Both the position numbers and the translations under genes were made by a program. 14,713 nucleotides of DNA from contig JBFMAE010000196.1 of NCBI GenBank assembly GCA_040756085.1, positions 1-14,713 on the forward strand. The letters run 5' to 3'. This stretch comes from JBFMAE01 sp040756085 (GTDB taxonomy: Bacteria; Desulfobacterota; BSN033; UBA1163). Below, piece after piece: positions 1 through 8,800 of the stretch (its first letter is position 1; every line of letters begins with the position of its first letter). Below the pieces are notes generated by a model that saw only the letters and a list, made by a program, of their open reading frames with translations, did no database searches and was not told the origin of the DNA.

Positions 1-1
1 T

Positions 2-1672
2 ATCGACATGGAACATGCTAAGGCCTTCGATGACATCTATTCGAGGTTCATTAAATCGAAAGTCGATTATCAGGATCTTGTCTACGAAAAGAAGAAATTG
101 ATCATGCTCACCTCCATGCCCAGTGAAATCAATACGCTGGGAAACTATCTGAATCTGATTTCGGAAAAGAACAGGCACACCCGGGATTTCACACTCAAGA
201 ATATCACCACAGCGATCGTGGAGGTGATCGCCAACTTCCCAGTGTATCGAACCTATATCACTCGTTCCGGGGTTAAAGAAAGAGACCAGCGATACATTGA
301 ACAGGCGATCTCAAGGGCGAAAAGGGAAAATCCAGCCTTAAGTGCTACTGTCTTTGATTTCTTGGAAGATGTTCTGCTCCTACGGTATCCTGAAGATTTT
401 AAAGAGATGGATAAGATGGAGTGGCTTGATTTTGTAATGAGATTCCAACAGATGACCGGGCCTGTGATGGCAAAGGGACTCGAGGACACGGCCTTTTATG
501 TATATAACCGTTTTGTTTCACTCAATGAAGTGGGTGGGAATCCTGAAAGATTCGGCACTCCCCTCGATACCTTCCATGGCCAAAATATAGAAAGAACAAA
601 ATGTTGGCCTCAGGCCATGATCGCCACATCGACCCATGATACGAAACGAAGCGAGGATGTCAAGGCAAGGCTGAATGTCCTCTCTGAGGAGCCTGAGGAA
701 TGGAGACAGTGCCTTCTCCGCTGGAGCCGGATCAATAAGAGAAAGAAATCGTTAGTGGATGGGCAATGGGTTCCTGACCGGAATGAAGAATATTTCCTCT
801 ATCAGACACTCATCGGTATCTGGCCCATTCATCCCATGAGTGAGACGGAGGATGAGGTTTTTAAAAAAAGGATAAAAGACTATATGTTAAAGGCGATCCG
901 GGAAGCCAAGGTCAATACCAGTTGGATCAGTCCCCATATTCCCTATGAAGAAGGTTTATTGAAATTTATTGATACCCTCCTATCTTCCTCACCATCCAAT
1001 CCATTCTTAAAAGATTTTGAGGCCCTCCAGAAGAGGGTTGCCTATTTCGGGATGTTCAACTCTCTTTCACAGACCCTTCTCAAAATGACAGCACCGGGCA
1101 TCCCTGATTTCTACCAGGGGACAGAGATATGGGATTTCAGCCTTGTGGATCCAGATAATCGAAGGCCGATGGATTATGGGATCCGAAAAAACATGCTCAG
1201 TGAATTAAAGAAAGAAATGATAGGGTTTGGATCCGATCTGACGGCCTTCTCCAGAAGACTGCTTGAGGAATGGTTAGATGGTTCTATCAAACTTTATATC
1301 ATATTTAGATCCCTTCACTATCGAAAAGAAAATCGTCAACTATTTATGGAGGGGTCTTATATCCCATTAGTAAGTGATGGGAGTTTGGAAGTGCATATTT
1401 GCGCATTTGCGAGGCAAAGAGAAGAAAAAGTGGTTTTGGTGGTTGTCCCCAGGTTTTTGACTCGTCTCATTAATAGGATCGGTGAAATGCCACTTGGCAA
1501 ACAAGTATGGGGAGATTCGAGGATCATCCTTCCAGAAGGATTAGACGGGGACAAATTTCAAAATATTTTTACCGGGGAGGTCCTCCAGCGGGTTGAACAA
1601 GATGGGGAAAACGTATTAGCCCTGAGTGAAATATTTGCTCATTTTCCAGTGGCGATGCTGGAGAAGTTGTAA
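2..1672 (+). CDS. treY: Maltooligosyl trehalose synthase, C-terminal part (5' end outside window)
   Basis: TreY (GH13_26) rearranges the reducing-end alpha-1,4 bond of a maltooligosaccharide into an alpha,alpha-1,1 bond, giving maltooligosyl-trehalose, which TreZ then cleaves to trehalose. The frame is open from base 2 with no stop, so the gene begins upstream; the ATG at base 8 is very probably internal. About 556 codons are present. Family-typical blocks are visible: a helical stretch (codons ~1-90 from base 8), THDTKRSEDV, whose Asp at bases 638-640 matches the third GH13 carboxylate, and PGIPDFYQGTE followed by LVDPDNRRP (bases ~1090-1170). The nucleophile Asp and the acid/base Glu are normally further upstream and are not in the window, so catalytic completeness cannot be judged. 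The C-terminal beta domain looks intact. The stop overlaps the ribosome binding site of the next gene, which supports cotranscription. The family call is very secure. Confidence 0.95.
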   Translation: MDMEHAKAFDDIYSRFIKSKVDYQDLVYEKKKLIMLTSMPSEINTLGNYLNLISEKNRHTRDFTLKNITTAIVEVIANFPVYRTYITRSGVKERDQRYIEQAISRAKRENPALSATVFDFLEDVLLLRYPEDFKEMDKMEWLDFVMRFQQMTGPVMAKGLEDTAFYVYNRFVSLNEVGGNPERFGTPLDTFHGQNIERTKCWPQAMIATSTHDTKRSEDVKARLNVLSEEPEEWRQCLLRWSRINKRKKSLVDGQWVPDRNEEYFLYQTLIGIWPIHPMSETEDEVFKKRIKDYMLKAIREAKVNTSWISPHIPYEEGLLKFIDTLLSSSPSNPFLKDFEALQKRVAYFGMFNSLSQTLLKMTAPGIPDFYQGTEIWDFSLVDPDNRRPMDYGIRKNMLSELKKEMIGFGSDLTAFSRRLLEEWLDGSIKLYIIFRSLHYRKENRQLFMEGSYIPLVSDGSLEVHICAFARQREEKVVLVVVPRFLTRLINRIGEMPLGKQVWGDSRIILPEGLDGDKFQNIFTGEVLQRVEQDGENVLALSEIFAHFPVAMLEKL

Positions 1673-1677
1673 GGAGG
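1671..1677 (+). promoter_or_regulatory. Shine-Dalgarno of the MscS gene, deciding its start
   Basis: AAGGAGG begins inside the treY stop codon and lies 5 bases before the ATG at 1683. It selects that ATG over in-frame codons inside treY (from 1626) and over the GTG at 1680. Confidence 0.8.
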
Positions 1678-1682
1678 ATGTG

Positions 1683-2744
1683 ATGAAGATTCTTTATAGT
1701 TGGGTCATTCCGTTATTCGCCTATTTAATTTGGGCTGCGTTCATCCTCATCACCATTCCAGTTCTCATGAGATATTTGAAAAGGAAGGCCGAACAGACCC
1801 AGCACATCTTTGACGAGATCCTCGTTTCTGCTTTGGGAATCCCTTTGATCCTGTTCTTCCTTGGGATTGGATTAAATTTTTTCATTGAGGCGGTTCCCAT
1901 TCCTACCAAGTGGATGAAATATTCCAATGCCCTTCTCGTCATCCTCTTCGTCCTGGCAGGGTATTTCTTTTTAGACCGGTTGATGATGGAGATCCTCCGA
2001 CGTTACAGCAAGAAGGTGGACTTCATCGCCTCCTCCGCAGGGGTGATGAAAACCCTTTACCGAATCATTGTTTTGGGATTCGTCTTTCTCATCATCCTCG
2101 ACCGTCTCAAAATCACCATCACCCCCTTTCTTGCCTCTTTGGGGATTGGAGGATTGGTGGTTGCCCTGGCCCTTCAAGACACCCTTGCCAACTTTTTTTC
2201 CGGGATCTATATCTTTTTTGACAAGCCCATTCGGATCGGGGATTATATTATGCTGGAATCGGGGCAGGAAGGCTATGTCACTCAAATCGGATGGCGGAAC
2301 ACACGGATTCGAATGCTCCCCAACAACATCATCATCGTCCCCAATGCCAAGCTGGTGAGCAGCCAGATCACCAATTTCTATCTTCCCGAAACGGAAATGG
2401 CGGTCCTTGTCCAGGTGGGGGTCAGTTATCAGAGTGACCTCGAGAAGGTGGAAAGGGTGACGATTGAAGTAGCCAAAGAAGTCCTTCAGGAGGTGGAGGG
2501 AGGGGTGAAGGTGTTTGACCCTTTTATCCGCTACCATACCTTCAGTGATTTCAGCATCAACTTCACGGTCATCCTTCGAGCGAAGGAATATGTCAGTAAA
2601 TATTTAATCACCCATGAGTTCATCAAACGGCTTCATCGTCGTTATCAGTTGGAAGACATCGAAATTCCCTTCCCCATTCGAACGGTTTATGTCAAAAATG
2701 GAATGGCCTCTTCCTTACCTCCCAAAGAAAGAGAGATGGAGTGA
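1683..2744 (+). CDS. MscS-family small-conductance mechanosensitive channel
   Basis: This predicted inner-membrane channel of 353 residues would open under membrane tension and release small solutes on hypo-osmotic shock. Hydrophobic segments appear at about residues 5-29, 46-70, 82-102, 124-140 and a pore-lining helix at ~149-179. That is roughly two more than the three of E. coli MscS (286 aa). The pore helix is Gly/Ala-rich (SLGIGGLVVALALQDTLANF) and runs into the family hallmark FFDKPIRIGDYI (~178-189), the beta domain with a PNN...VPNAKL stretch, and an alpha/beta C-terminal domain. The start is ATG 1683, set by a strong Shine-Dalgarno; longer in-frame versions run into treY. The gene lies 10 bases after treY and 7 before the ATP-grasp gene, so it is probably in the same operon. 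The MscS family is certain. Its specific link to trehalose release is inference from context. Confidence 0.95.
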   Translation: MKILYSWVIPLFAYLIWAAFILITIPVLMRYLKRKAEQTQHIFDEILVSALGIPLILFFLGIGLNFFIEAVPIPTKWMKYSNALLVILFVLAGYFFLDRLMMEILRRYSKKVDFIASSAGVMKTLYRIIVLGFVFLIILDRLKITITPFLASLGIGGLVVALALQDTLANFFSGIYIFFDKPIRIGDYIMLESGQEGYVTQIGWRNTRIRMLPNNIIIVPNAKLVSSQITNFYLPETEMAVLVQVGVSYQSDLEKVERVTIEVAKEVLQEVEGGVKVFDPFIRYHTFSDFSINFTVILRAKEYVSKYLITHEFIKRLHRRYQLEDIEIPFPIRTVYVKNGMASSLPPKEREME

Positions 2745-2751
2745 GAAGAAG

Positions 2752-3816
2752 ATGGATACTAAAACATTAGTCGCGGTGCTTTACAACGATATCCCGCCAA
2801 CTTCACCCGCAACGGATACTGATTTTCAGACGCCACCATTGCATTTCAAGCCGGCCTTTGATCTCGAGGTCAGTGATACCGAAGAAGAGATCGCTGAGAT
2901 TGTAGAGGCCCTCCGGAAGGAAGGATTGGATGTTTTCAGTTTCAACCTTCGAGACCGTTTTGAGGACCTCATCAAGGTCTTGACAGAAAGAAGGCCGGAT
3001 GTCGTTTTCAATTTAGTGGAGTCCCATCTTGACTCTCCTCTGTCGGAGATGACGGTCACGAGTGTCTATGAGATGCTGGGTATCCCTTATACAGGATCCC
3101 CACCTCTAACCTTGGCACTCTGTCAACGGAAAGGGTTAGCCAAACAGATCCTTCTGGCCAATGGCATACCCACGCCTCCCTTCAAATTGATTACGGAAGG
3201 GAAGACGTTCATCCGTCATGGGCTTCGTTACCCCATCATCGTGAAACCAGGCCGGGAGGATGGGAGCCACGGTGTCGAGAATGAGTCGGTGGTATTTAAT
3301 CTCAGAGAATTGAAGCAACAGGTCGAAAGGATTTTAGATGAATTCCATCAACCGGTGATCATGGAGAGGTTTATTGACGGACGTGAATTGAATGTCTCGA
3401 TTTTAGGATGGGAGGAATTGGTGGTGTTGCCGATCTCCGAGATCGATTTTTCCAGCATGCCCGATTCGCTGATTAATATATTAACTTATCAGGCAAAGTG
3501 GGAACCGAGGCACGTGGCCTATCATCGAACGATCCCTATTTGTCCCGCACGCCTTTCAAAAAAAATGGAGAAGAGAATTAAAGGCCTAGCCCTCAAGGCA
3601 TATAAGATTATGGGTTGTCGTGACTATGCGCGGGTGGATCTCAGGCTGGATAGAAAAAACAATCCCTTTGTTTTGGAAGTGAATCCCAACCCCCATCTCT
3701 CGGAAGGAATGGGATTAATGCGTTCTGCCGAAACCTGTGGGTTTTCCTTTGCTCAGACGCTCAGGAAGATTGTGGAATTTGCATTGAGGCGTTCTAAAAA
3801 AGTGAAGTCTTCCTAA
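2752..3816 (+). CDS. D-Ala-D-Ala-ligase-like ATP-grasp enzyme, substrate unknown
   Basis: This 354-residue cytoplasmic protein has the ATP-grasp fold of D-alanine-D-alanine ligases (usually 300-370 aa). Visible elements are an N-terminal domain with VFNLVESHLDSP, resembling the Ddl substrate-side loop; a nucleotide-binding Lys at residue 165 in IVKPGREDGSHGV, equivalent to the Ddl glycine-rich KP-EGSS loop; MERFIDGRELNVSILG; and the metal-binding region RVDLRLD...VLEVNPNP, with Glu309 and Asn311 as likely Mg ligands. Ddl normally has an N-T-PG motif where this protein has NPNPHLSEG, so the acceptor substrate may differ. ATG 2752 was chosen because longer frames start inside the mscS gene. GGAG lies 10 bases and GAGAAG 3 bases upstream. 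It is placed between an MscS channel and glgE, away from any cell-wall genes, which argues against housekeeping Ddl. ATP-dependent carboxylate-amine (or similar) ligation is the safe prediction; the product is unknown. Confidence 0.85.
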   Translation: MDTKTLVAVLYNDIPPTSPATDTDFQTPPLHFKPAFDLEVSDTEEEIAEIVEALRKEGLDVFSFNLRDRFEDLIKVLTERRPDVVFNLVESHLDSPLSEMTVTSVYEMLGIPYTGSPPLTLALCQRKGLAKQILLANGIPTPPFKLITEGKTFIRHGLRYPIIVKPGREDGSHGVENESVVFNLRELKQQVERILDEFHQPVIMERFIDGRELNVSILGWEELVVLPISEIDFSSMPDSLINILTYQAKWEPRHVAYHRTIPICPARLSKKMEKRIKGLALKAYKIMGCRDYARVDLRLDRKNNPFVLEVNPNPHLSEGMGLMRSAETCGFSFAQTLRKIVEFALRRSKKVKSS

Positions 3817-3840
3817 ACAACTCCTACCGCAGAAGAAGGA

Positions 3841-3846
3841 AAGGAG
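3841..3846 (+). promoter_or_regulatory. Shine-Dalgarno of glgE
   Basis: AAGGAG lies 7 bases before ATG 3854, within a 37-base purine-rich gap after the ATP-grasp gene. No hairpin or promoter was recognised in this gap. Confidence 0.75.
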
Positions 3847-3853
3847 AAAGAGA

Positions 3854-5845
3854 ATGACCATCCAATCTGAGGGGAGAAAGAGAATCGTTATAGAGAATGT
3901 GAAGCCGGAGGTGGACGGTGGCCGTTTTCCCATTAAGAGGGTCGTCGGGGAAAAGGTGGTAGTGATAGCAGATATTTTATCCGATGGGCACGATACGGTT
4001 TCAGCGAGGGTTCTCTATAGAAAACAAGGGGATCATAAACGGAGAGAGGCCCCGATGAGATTAATGGAAAACGACAGGTGGAAAGGTGAATTTGCCGTCG
4101 GGGAGATTGGAATTTATCATTACACGGTTGAGGGATGGATTGACCATTTCAAAACCTGGCGAAGAGACCTCCAAAAGAAATGGGATGCGGGTCAGGATTT
4201 AAAGGTCGATCTCCTGATCGGAGCCGGTTATGTCGAAGAAGCCTCTGAGAAAGCTTCAAGAGAGGACAGGAAAAGACTGATCCATTTTGCCGAAGTGTTA
4301 AAAGGGGGAGTGGACATAGAAGAAATCCTTTCCATTGCCCTGAGCGACGAATTGATGGATTTAACGGATCGATACCCGGATAAACAGTTTGCCGTCTCCT
4401 ATGGAAAGGAGTTGGCCGTAGTGGTCGACAGAGGGAAGGCCCTCTTCAGTGCATGGTATGAACTCTTTCCAAGGTCGTGTTCTTCCGAACCTGGTCGTCA
4501 CGGGACATTCCAGGATTGCGAGAGACTCCTTCCAGAAATATCAAGAATGGGCTTTGATATTCTCTATTTCCCCCCCATACATCCGATCGGGAAGACGAAT
4601 CGAAAGGGGAAAAATAATGTCCTTGAAGTGAAATCCGAGGACGTCGGAAGTCCATGGGCGATTGGGTCCAGGGAGGGAGGGCATAAGGCCATCCATTCCC
4701 GGCTCGGAACCTTCGAAGACTTTGAGAGACTGGTTAAGAAGGCGAAAGATGCTGGAATAGAAATTGCGATGGACCTTGCCTTTCAGTGTTCCCCGGACCA
4801 TCCTTATGTCAAAGAGCATCTGGAGTGGTTCCGTTGGCGGCCTGATGGGTCCGTCCAGTTTGCTGAGAATCCTCCCAAAAAGTACCAGGACATCATCCTC
4901 CTCAATTTCGAAACGGAGAAGTGGCAGGAGCTCTGGGAGGAGTTGAAAACGGTCGTTCTTTTCTGGATTGAAAAGGGAATCCGCATCTTCAGAGTGGATA
5001 ACCCTCACACCAAACCCTTTTCTTTCTGGGAATGGTTGATCAAGGAGATCAAAAAACAATATCCTGATGTCATTTTCCTCTCAGAAGCCTTCACCAGACC
5101 GAAGGTGATGTACCATCTTGCCAAACTTGGTTTCACCCAATCCTATACTTATTTTACTTGGAGAAACACCAAGAGGGAATTTATCGAATATTTAACCGAA
5201 CTCACACAGACCGAGGCGAGAGAATATTTCCGGCCGAACTTCTGGCCGAACACCCCGGACATTCTTCCAGAGCATCTACAGTATGGGGGGAGACCCGCTT
5301 TTATCATCCGATTGGTTCTGGCTGCCACCCTCTCTTCAAACTATGGGATTTATGGACCCTCCTTTGAACTTTGCATTAACGAGGCGCTCATCGGAAAAGA
5401 GGAATATCTGGATTCTGAAAAGTATGAAATCAAATACTGGAATCGGGAGAGACCTGAAACCCTTCGAGATCTTATTGCCAGGGTCAATCGGATTCGGAAA
5501 GAAAACCCGGCTCTCCAGACCACCTGGAATCTGAGGTTTTATGAAGTGGACAATGAGACGCTTCTGTTTTATGGAAAGGCCACCGATGATCTTTCCAACA
5601 TCCTTTTCATGGTAGTCAATCTCGATCCCTTTCATACCCAGTCCGGATGGGTGAATGTTCCGATTAGAGAGTTAGGGATCGACCCGAGCCAACCCTATTT
5701 GGTTCACGACCTCCTCAGTGATGATAAATATATCTGGCAGGGGGAGAGAAATTATGTAGAGCTCAATCCCCAGGTTCTGCCTGCTAACATTTTTAGGGTG
5801 AGAAAGAGATTAAAAAGAGAAACGGATTTTGACTACTTTATGTAA
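3854..5845 (+). CDS. glgE: Alpha-1,4-glucan:maltose-1-phosphate maltosyltransferase
   Basis: GlgE (GH13_3) transfers maltosyl units from alpha-maltose-1-phosphate to the non-reducing end of alpha-1,4-glucan, releasing phosphate. The 663 residues match the usual length. An N-terminal beta-sandwich region (~1-115) and a helical region precede the TIM barrel. Motifs typical of GlgE are FAENPPKKYQDIILLNF (~335-351), IRIFRVDNPHTKPF with the likely nucleophile Asp382, and FLSEAFTRP with the likely acid/base Glu411. NTPDIL follows with Asp469 in the position of the third carboxylate. The nucleophile-to-acid spacing of 29 agrees with what I recall for the Streptomyces enzyme. The VDNPHTKP and PPKKYQD motifs separate it from ordinary alpha-amylases. 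It is followed after 12 bases by treS::mak, whose product supplies its substrate, so the two steps are cotranscribed. No truncation or frameshift is seen. Confidence 0.97.
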   Translation: MTIQSEGRKRIVIENVKPEVDGGRFPIKRVVGEKVVVIADILSDGHDTVSARVLYRKQGDHKRREAPMRLMENDRWKGEFAVGEIGIYHYTVEGWIDHFKTWRRDLQKKWDAGQDLKVDLLIGAGYVEEASEKASREDRKRLIHFAEVLKGGVDIEEILSIALSDELMDLTDRYPDKQFAVSYGKELAVVVDRGKALFSAWYELFPRSCSSEPGRHGTFQDCERLLPEISRMGFDILYFPPIHPIGKTNRKGKNNVLEVKSEDVGSPWAIGSREGGHKAIHSRLGTFEDFERLVKKAKDAGIEIAMDLAFQCSPDHPYVKEHLEWFRWRPDGSVQFAENPPKKYQDIILLNFETEKWQELWEELKTVVLFWIEKGIRIFRVDNPHTKPFSFWEWLIKEIKKQYPDVIFLSEAFTRPKVMYHLAKLGFTQSYTYFTWRNTKREFIEYLTELTQTEAREYFRPNFWPNTPDILPEHLQYGGRPAFIIRLVLAATLSSNYGIYGPSFELCINEALIGKEEYLDSEKYEIKYWNRERPETLRDLIARVNRIRKENPALQTTWNLRFYEVDNETLLFYGKATDDLSNILFMVVNLDPFHTQSGWVNVPIRELGIDPSQPYLVHDLLSDDKYIWQGERNYVELNPQVLPANIFRVRKRLKRETDFDYFM

Positions 5846-5849
5846 GGAG
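5844..5849 (+). promoter_or_regulatory. Shine-Dalgarno of treS::mak
   Basis: AAGGAG overlaps the glgE TAA stop and sits 8 bases before ATG 5858, consistent with tight translational succession from glgE. Confidence 0.75.
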
Positions 5850-5857
5850 CCTCACTG

Positions 5858-8800
5858 ATGTCGAAGAAGGAAATGGTTATTCTTAAAGATGATCCCCTCT
5901 GGTATAAAGATGCGATCATCTACGAATTGCATGTCAAGGCCTTCTATGACAGCAACGGTGACGGCATCGGCGACTTCCGGGGCCTTACCGAAAAACTCGA
6001 TTACATTGAGGATTTAGGCATCACGGCCATCTGGTTTCTACCCTTCTACCCCTCTCCTTTAAGGGATGATGGATACGATATTTCGGATTATTTAAACATT
6101 CATCCGGATTACGGGACCTTAAAGGATTTCAAGGAATTTTTAAAAGAAGCCCACCGACGTGGCATTCGCGTCATCACTGAGCTGATCGTCAACCATACCT
6201 CTGACCAGCACCCGTGGTTTAAACAGTCCAGACAGGCAAAGCCTGGCTCCCTCTGGAGAAATTTTTATGTCTGGAGCGATACACCGAACAAATATAAGGA
6301 CGCAAGGATCATTTTCAAGGACTTTGAGACCTCCAATTGGGCATGGGACCCTGTGACTAAGGCCTATTACTGGCACCGATTCTACTCCCATCAACCCGAT
6401 TTGAACTACGACCATCCTCAAGTCAGAAGGGCTATCTTTCGCGTTCTTGATTTCTGGTTCGAAATGGGAGTCGATGGCCTCCGATTGGATGCGGTGCCTT
6501 ATCTGTTTGAGCGGGACGGCACCAATTGCGAGAACCTCCCTGAAACTTATGCCTTTTTAAAAGAGTTGAAGACTCATGTCAAAAGTAAGTTCAGGAATCG
6601 AATGCTCCTGGCGGAAGCGAATCAATGGCCTGAAGATGCCGGTGCTTATTTCGGCAACGGTGATATGTGTGATATGGCCTTTCATTTTCCTTTAATGCCG
6701 AGAATATTTATCGGGCTTCAAATGGAAGACCGTTTTCCGATTATCGATATCCTCGAACAGACCCCGGGCATCCCGGACTCCTGCCAGTGGGCATTATTTT
6801 TGCGAAACCATGATGAGTTAACCCTCGAGATGGTGACGGATGAGGAGAGAGACTATATGTACCGGGTGTACGCCAGAGACCCCCGTGCCCGGATCAACCT
6901 TGGGATTCGGCGACGACTGGCCCCGCTCATGGATAACAACCGGAGAAGAATTGAACTCATGAATATGCTTCTCTTCTCTTTCCCTGGCACACCGGTCATC
7001 TACTACGGCGATGAGATCGGCATGGGTGATAATTACTATCTCGGAGACCGTAATGGTGTCCGGACACCCATGCAGTGGAGCCCTGACCGAAATGCCGGAT
7101 TTTCGAAGGCCAACCCCCAGAAACTCTATATGCCGATCATCATCGACCCGGAATATCACTACGAGTCTCTGAATGTAGAAAATCAGCAGAGAAACCCTTC
7201 ATCCCTTCTCTGGTGGATGAAACGGGTCATTGCCATGAGAAAGAGGTTCAAGTCCTTTGGCCGGGGTTCTTTAGAATTCCTTTTACCGGAGAATGCGAAA
7301 ATCCTTGCTTTCATTCGAGAATATGAAGAAGAATCTATCCTGGTGTTGGCCAACCTGTCGAGATATTTTCAGATCGCTGAGCTTGACCTTTCAAAATACG
7401 CAGGGTGTATTCCAGAAGAAGTGGCCAGCCAGAACAGATTTCCCGTGATCAAGGAATCCCCTTATGTCCTCACCTTAGGACCTCACAATTACGTCTGGCT
7501 ATTATTGAAAAAAGAAGAAGAGGTGATCAGCATAGGAGGAGAAAAGGCCCTTCCAGAACTTCGTGTGAGGACAAGCTGGGAAACGATTCTTGAAGGAGAG
7601 GCCCGGAGAAGGCTCGAGGACGAAATTCTCCCGAGATACTTGAAGAGCTGCCGCTGGTTTGGAGGAAAGGCAAAAAGGATTCGGAGAATTAATATCGTAG
7701 AAAGCATCCCGTTGATGAAAAATTCTGATGCTTCCTATGCCCTCATTCTCGCAGTCAGGTATACGGAAGGCACCCAGGATCTCTATCTTTTACCTGTCTC
7801 CTTCGCATTGACCCGAAAGACGGAAGGACCTCTGGAAGATCTTGTTGTGGAAGGTATACGGGTCAGGCTTGACTATGACTGGTTGACCATCAAGGCAAAG
7901 TTGATCATGGAGGAGTTTCCCCAGAGTGTCATTGCACGCCTTTATGCAGGGGATGATGAGGGGATTCTTTATGATGCCGCCTATGACAGCAAGTTACGCG
8001 AAAGCCTTCTCACCCTGATTGCGCGGAGAAGAAAGACGAAAGGCAAAAGGGGTGAGCTTTTTGGATTTCAGGGGAGGGTGTTCCGGCGATTAATCGGCAA
8101 CCATGAGAAAGAGCTTTCATTAGGCTCCCAGGTCCTTAAAGCAGAACAGAGCAACACCTCCATCCTCTATGAAGACAAATATTACCTGAAGCTTTTTCGG
8201 AATCTGAAAGAGGGGATCAATCCTGACCGGGAGATTATACAATTTCTGACCGAAAAGGCAGGCTTTCAATATATTCCTCCCTTTGCGGGGACGATTGAGT
8301 ACCGGCGGCCAGGCTCGGAACCTATCATCATTGGCCTGCTTCAAGGTTTTGTCCAGTGCCAGGGTGATTCCTGGACCTATTCCCTCGATGCCCTTGGCAG
8401 ATATTTTGAGCAAGTTTTATCCAGGAGGAGGGAGATTCAGGAAATCCCAAAGAGACCCGTTTCCCTTTTCGATATTAATATCACTTCCATCCCCCCCCTG
8501 CTTAGGGAGATGATCGAAGGACATTATCTGGAAATGACGAGCCTTCTCGGAAGGCGGACCGGAGAGATGCACCTTGCCCTTTCCTCATCGCCCGAGGAGC
8601 AGGACTTTGCTCCCGAACCTTTCTCCATGCTCTATCAGCGGTCTGTTTATCAATCGATGCGAGCCCTTTTGAGAAGGGTTTTGCAAGACTTAAAGAATCA
8701 TGTCAGACAACTCCCCGAATCTTTACAGGAGGATGCTTCTTCGATCCTCGGATCGGAGCAGAAGATACTGAATCGACTCCAGGAGATCGTGGCCAGAAAG

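Noticed and set aside
1971..2537. 188-codon open frame on the minus strand
   Set aside because: It lies wholly inside the well-supported MscS gene, has a low-complexity His/Asp-rich translation and no family resemblance. It is an antisense shadow.
2614..2751. Extended N-terminus for the ATP-grasp protein
   Set aside because: The extra 46 codons lie in the mscS gene in another frame and resemble no Ddl sequence. ATG 2752 gives the natural N-terminus.
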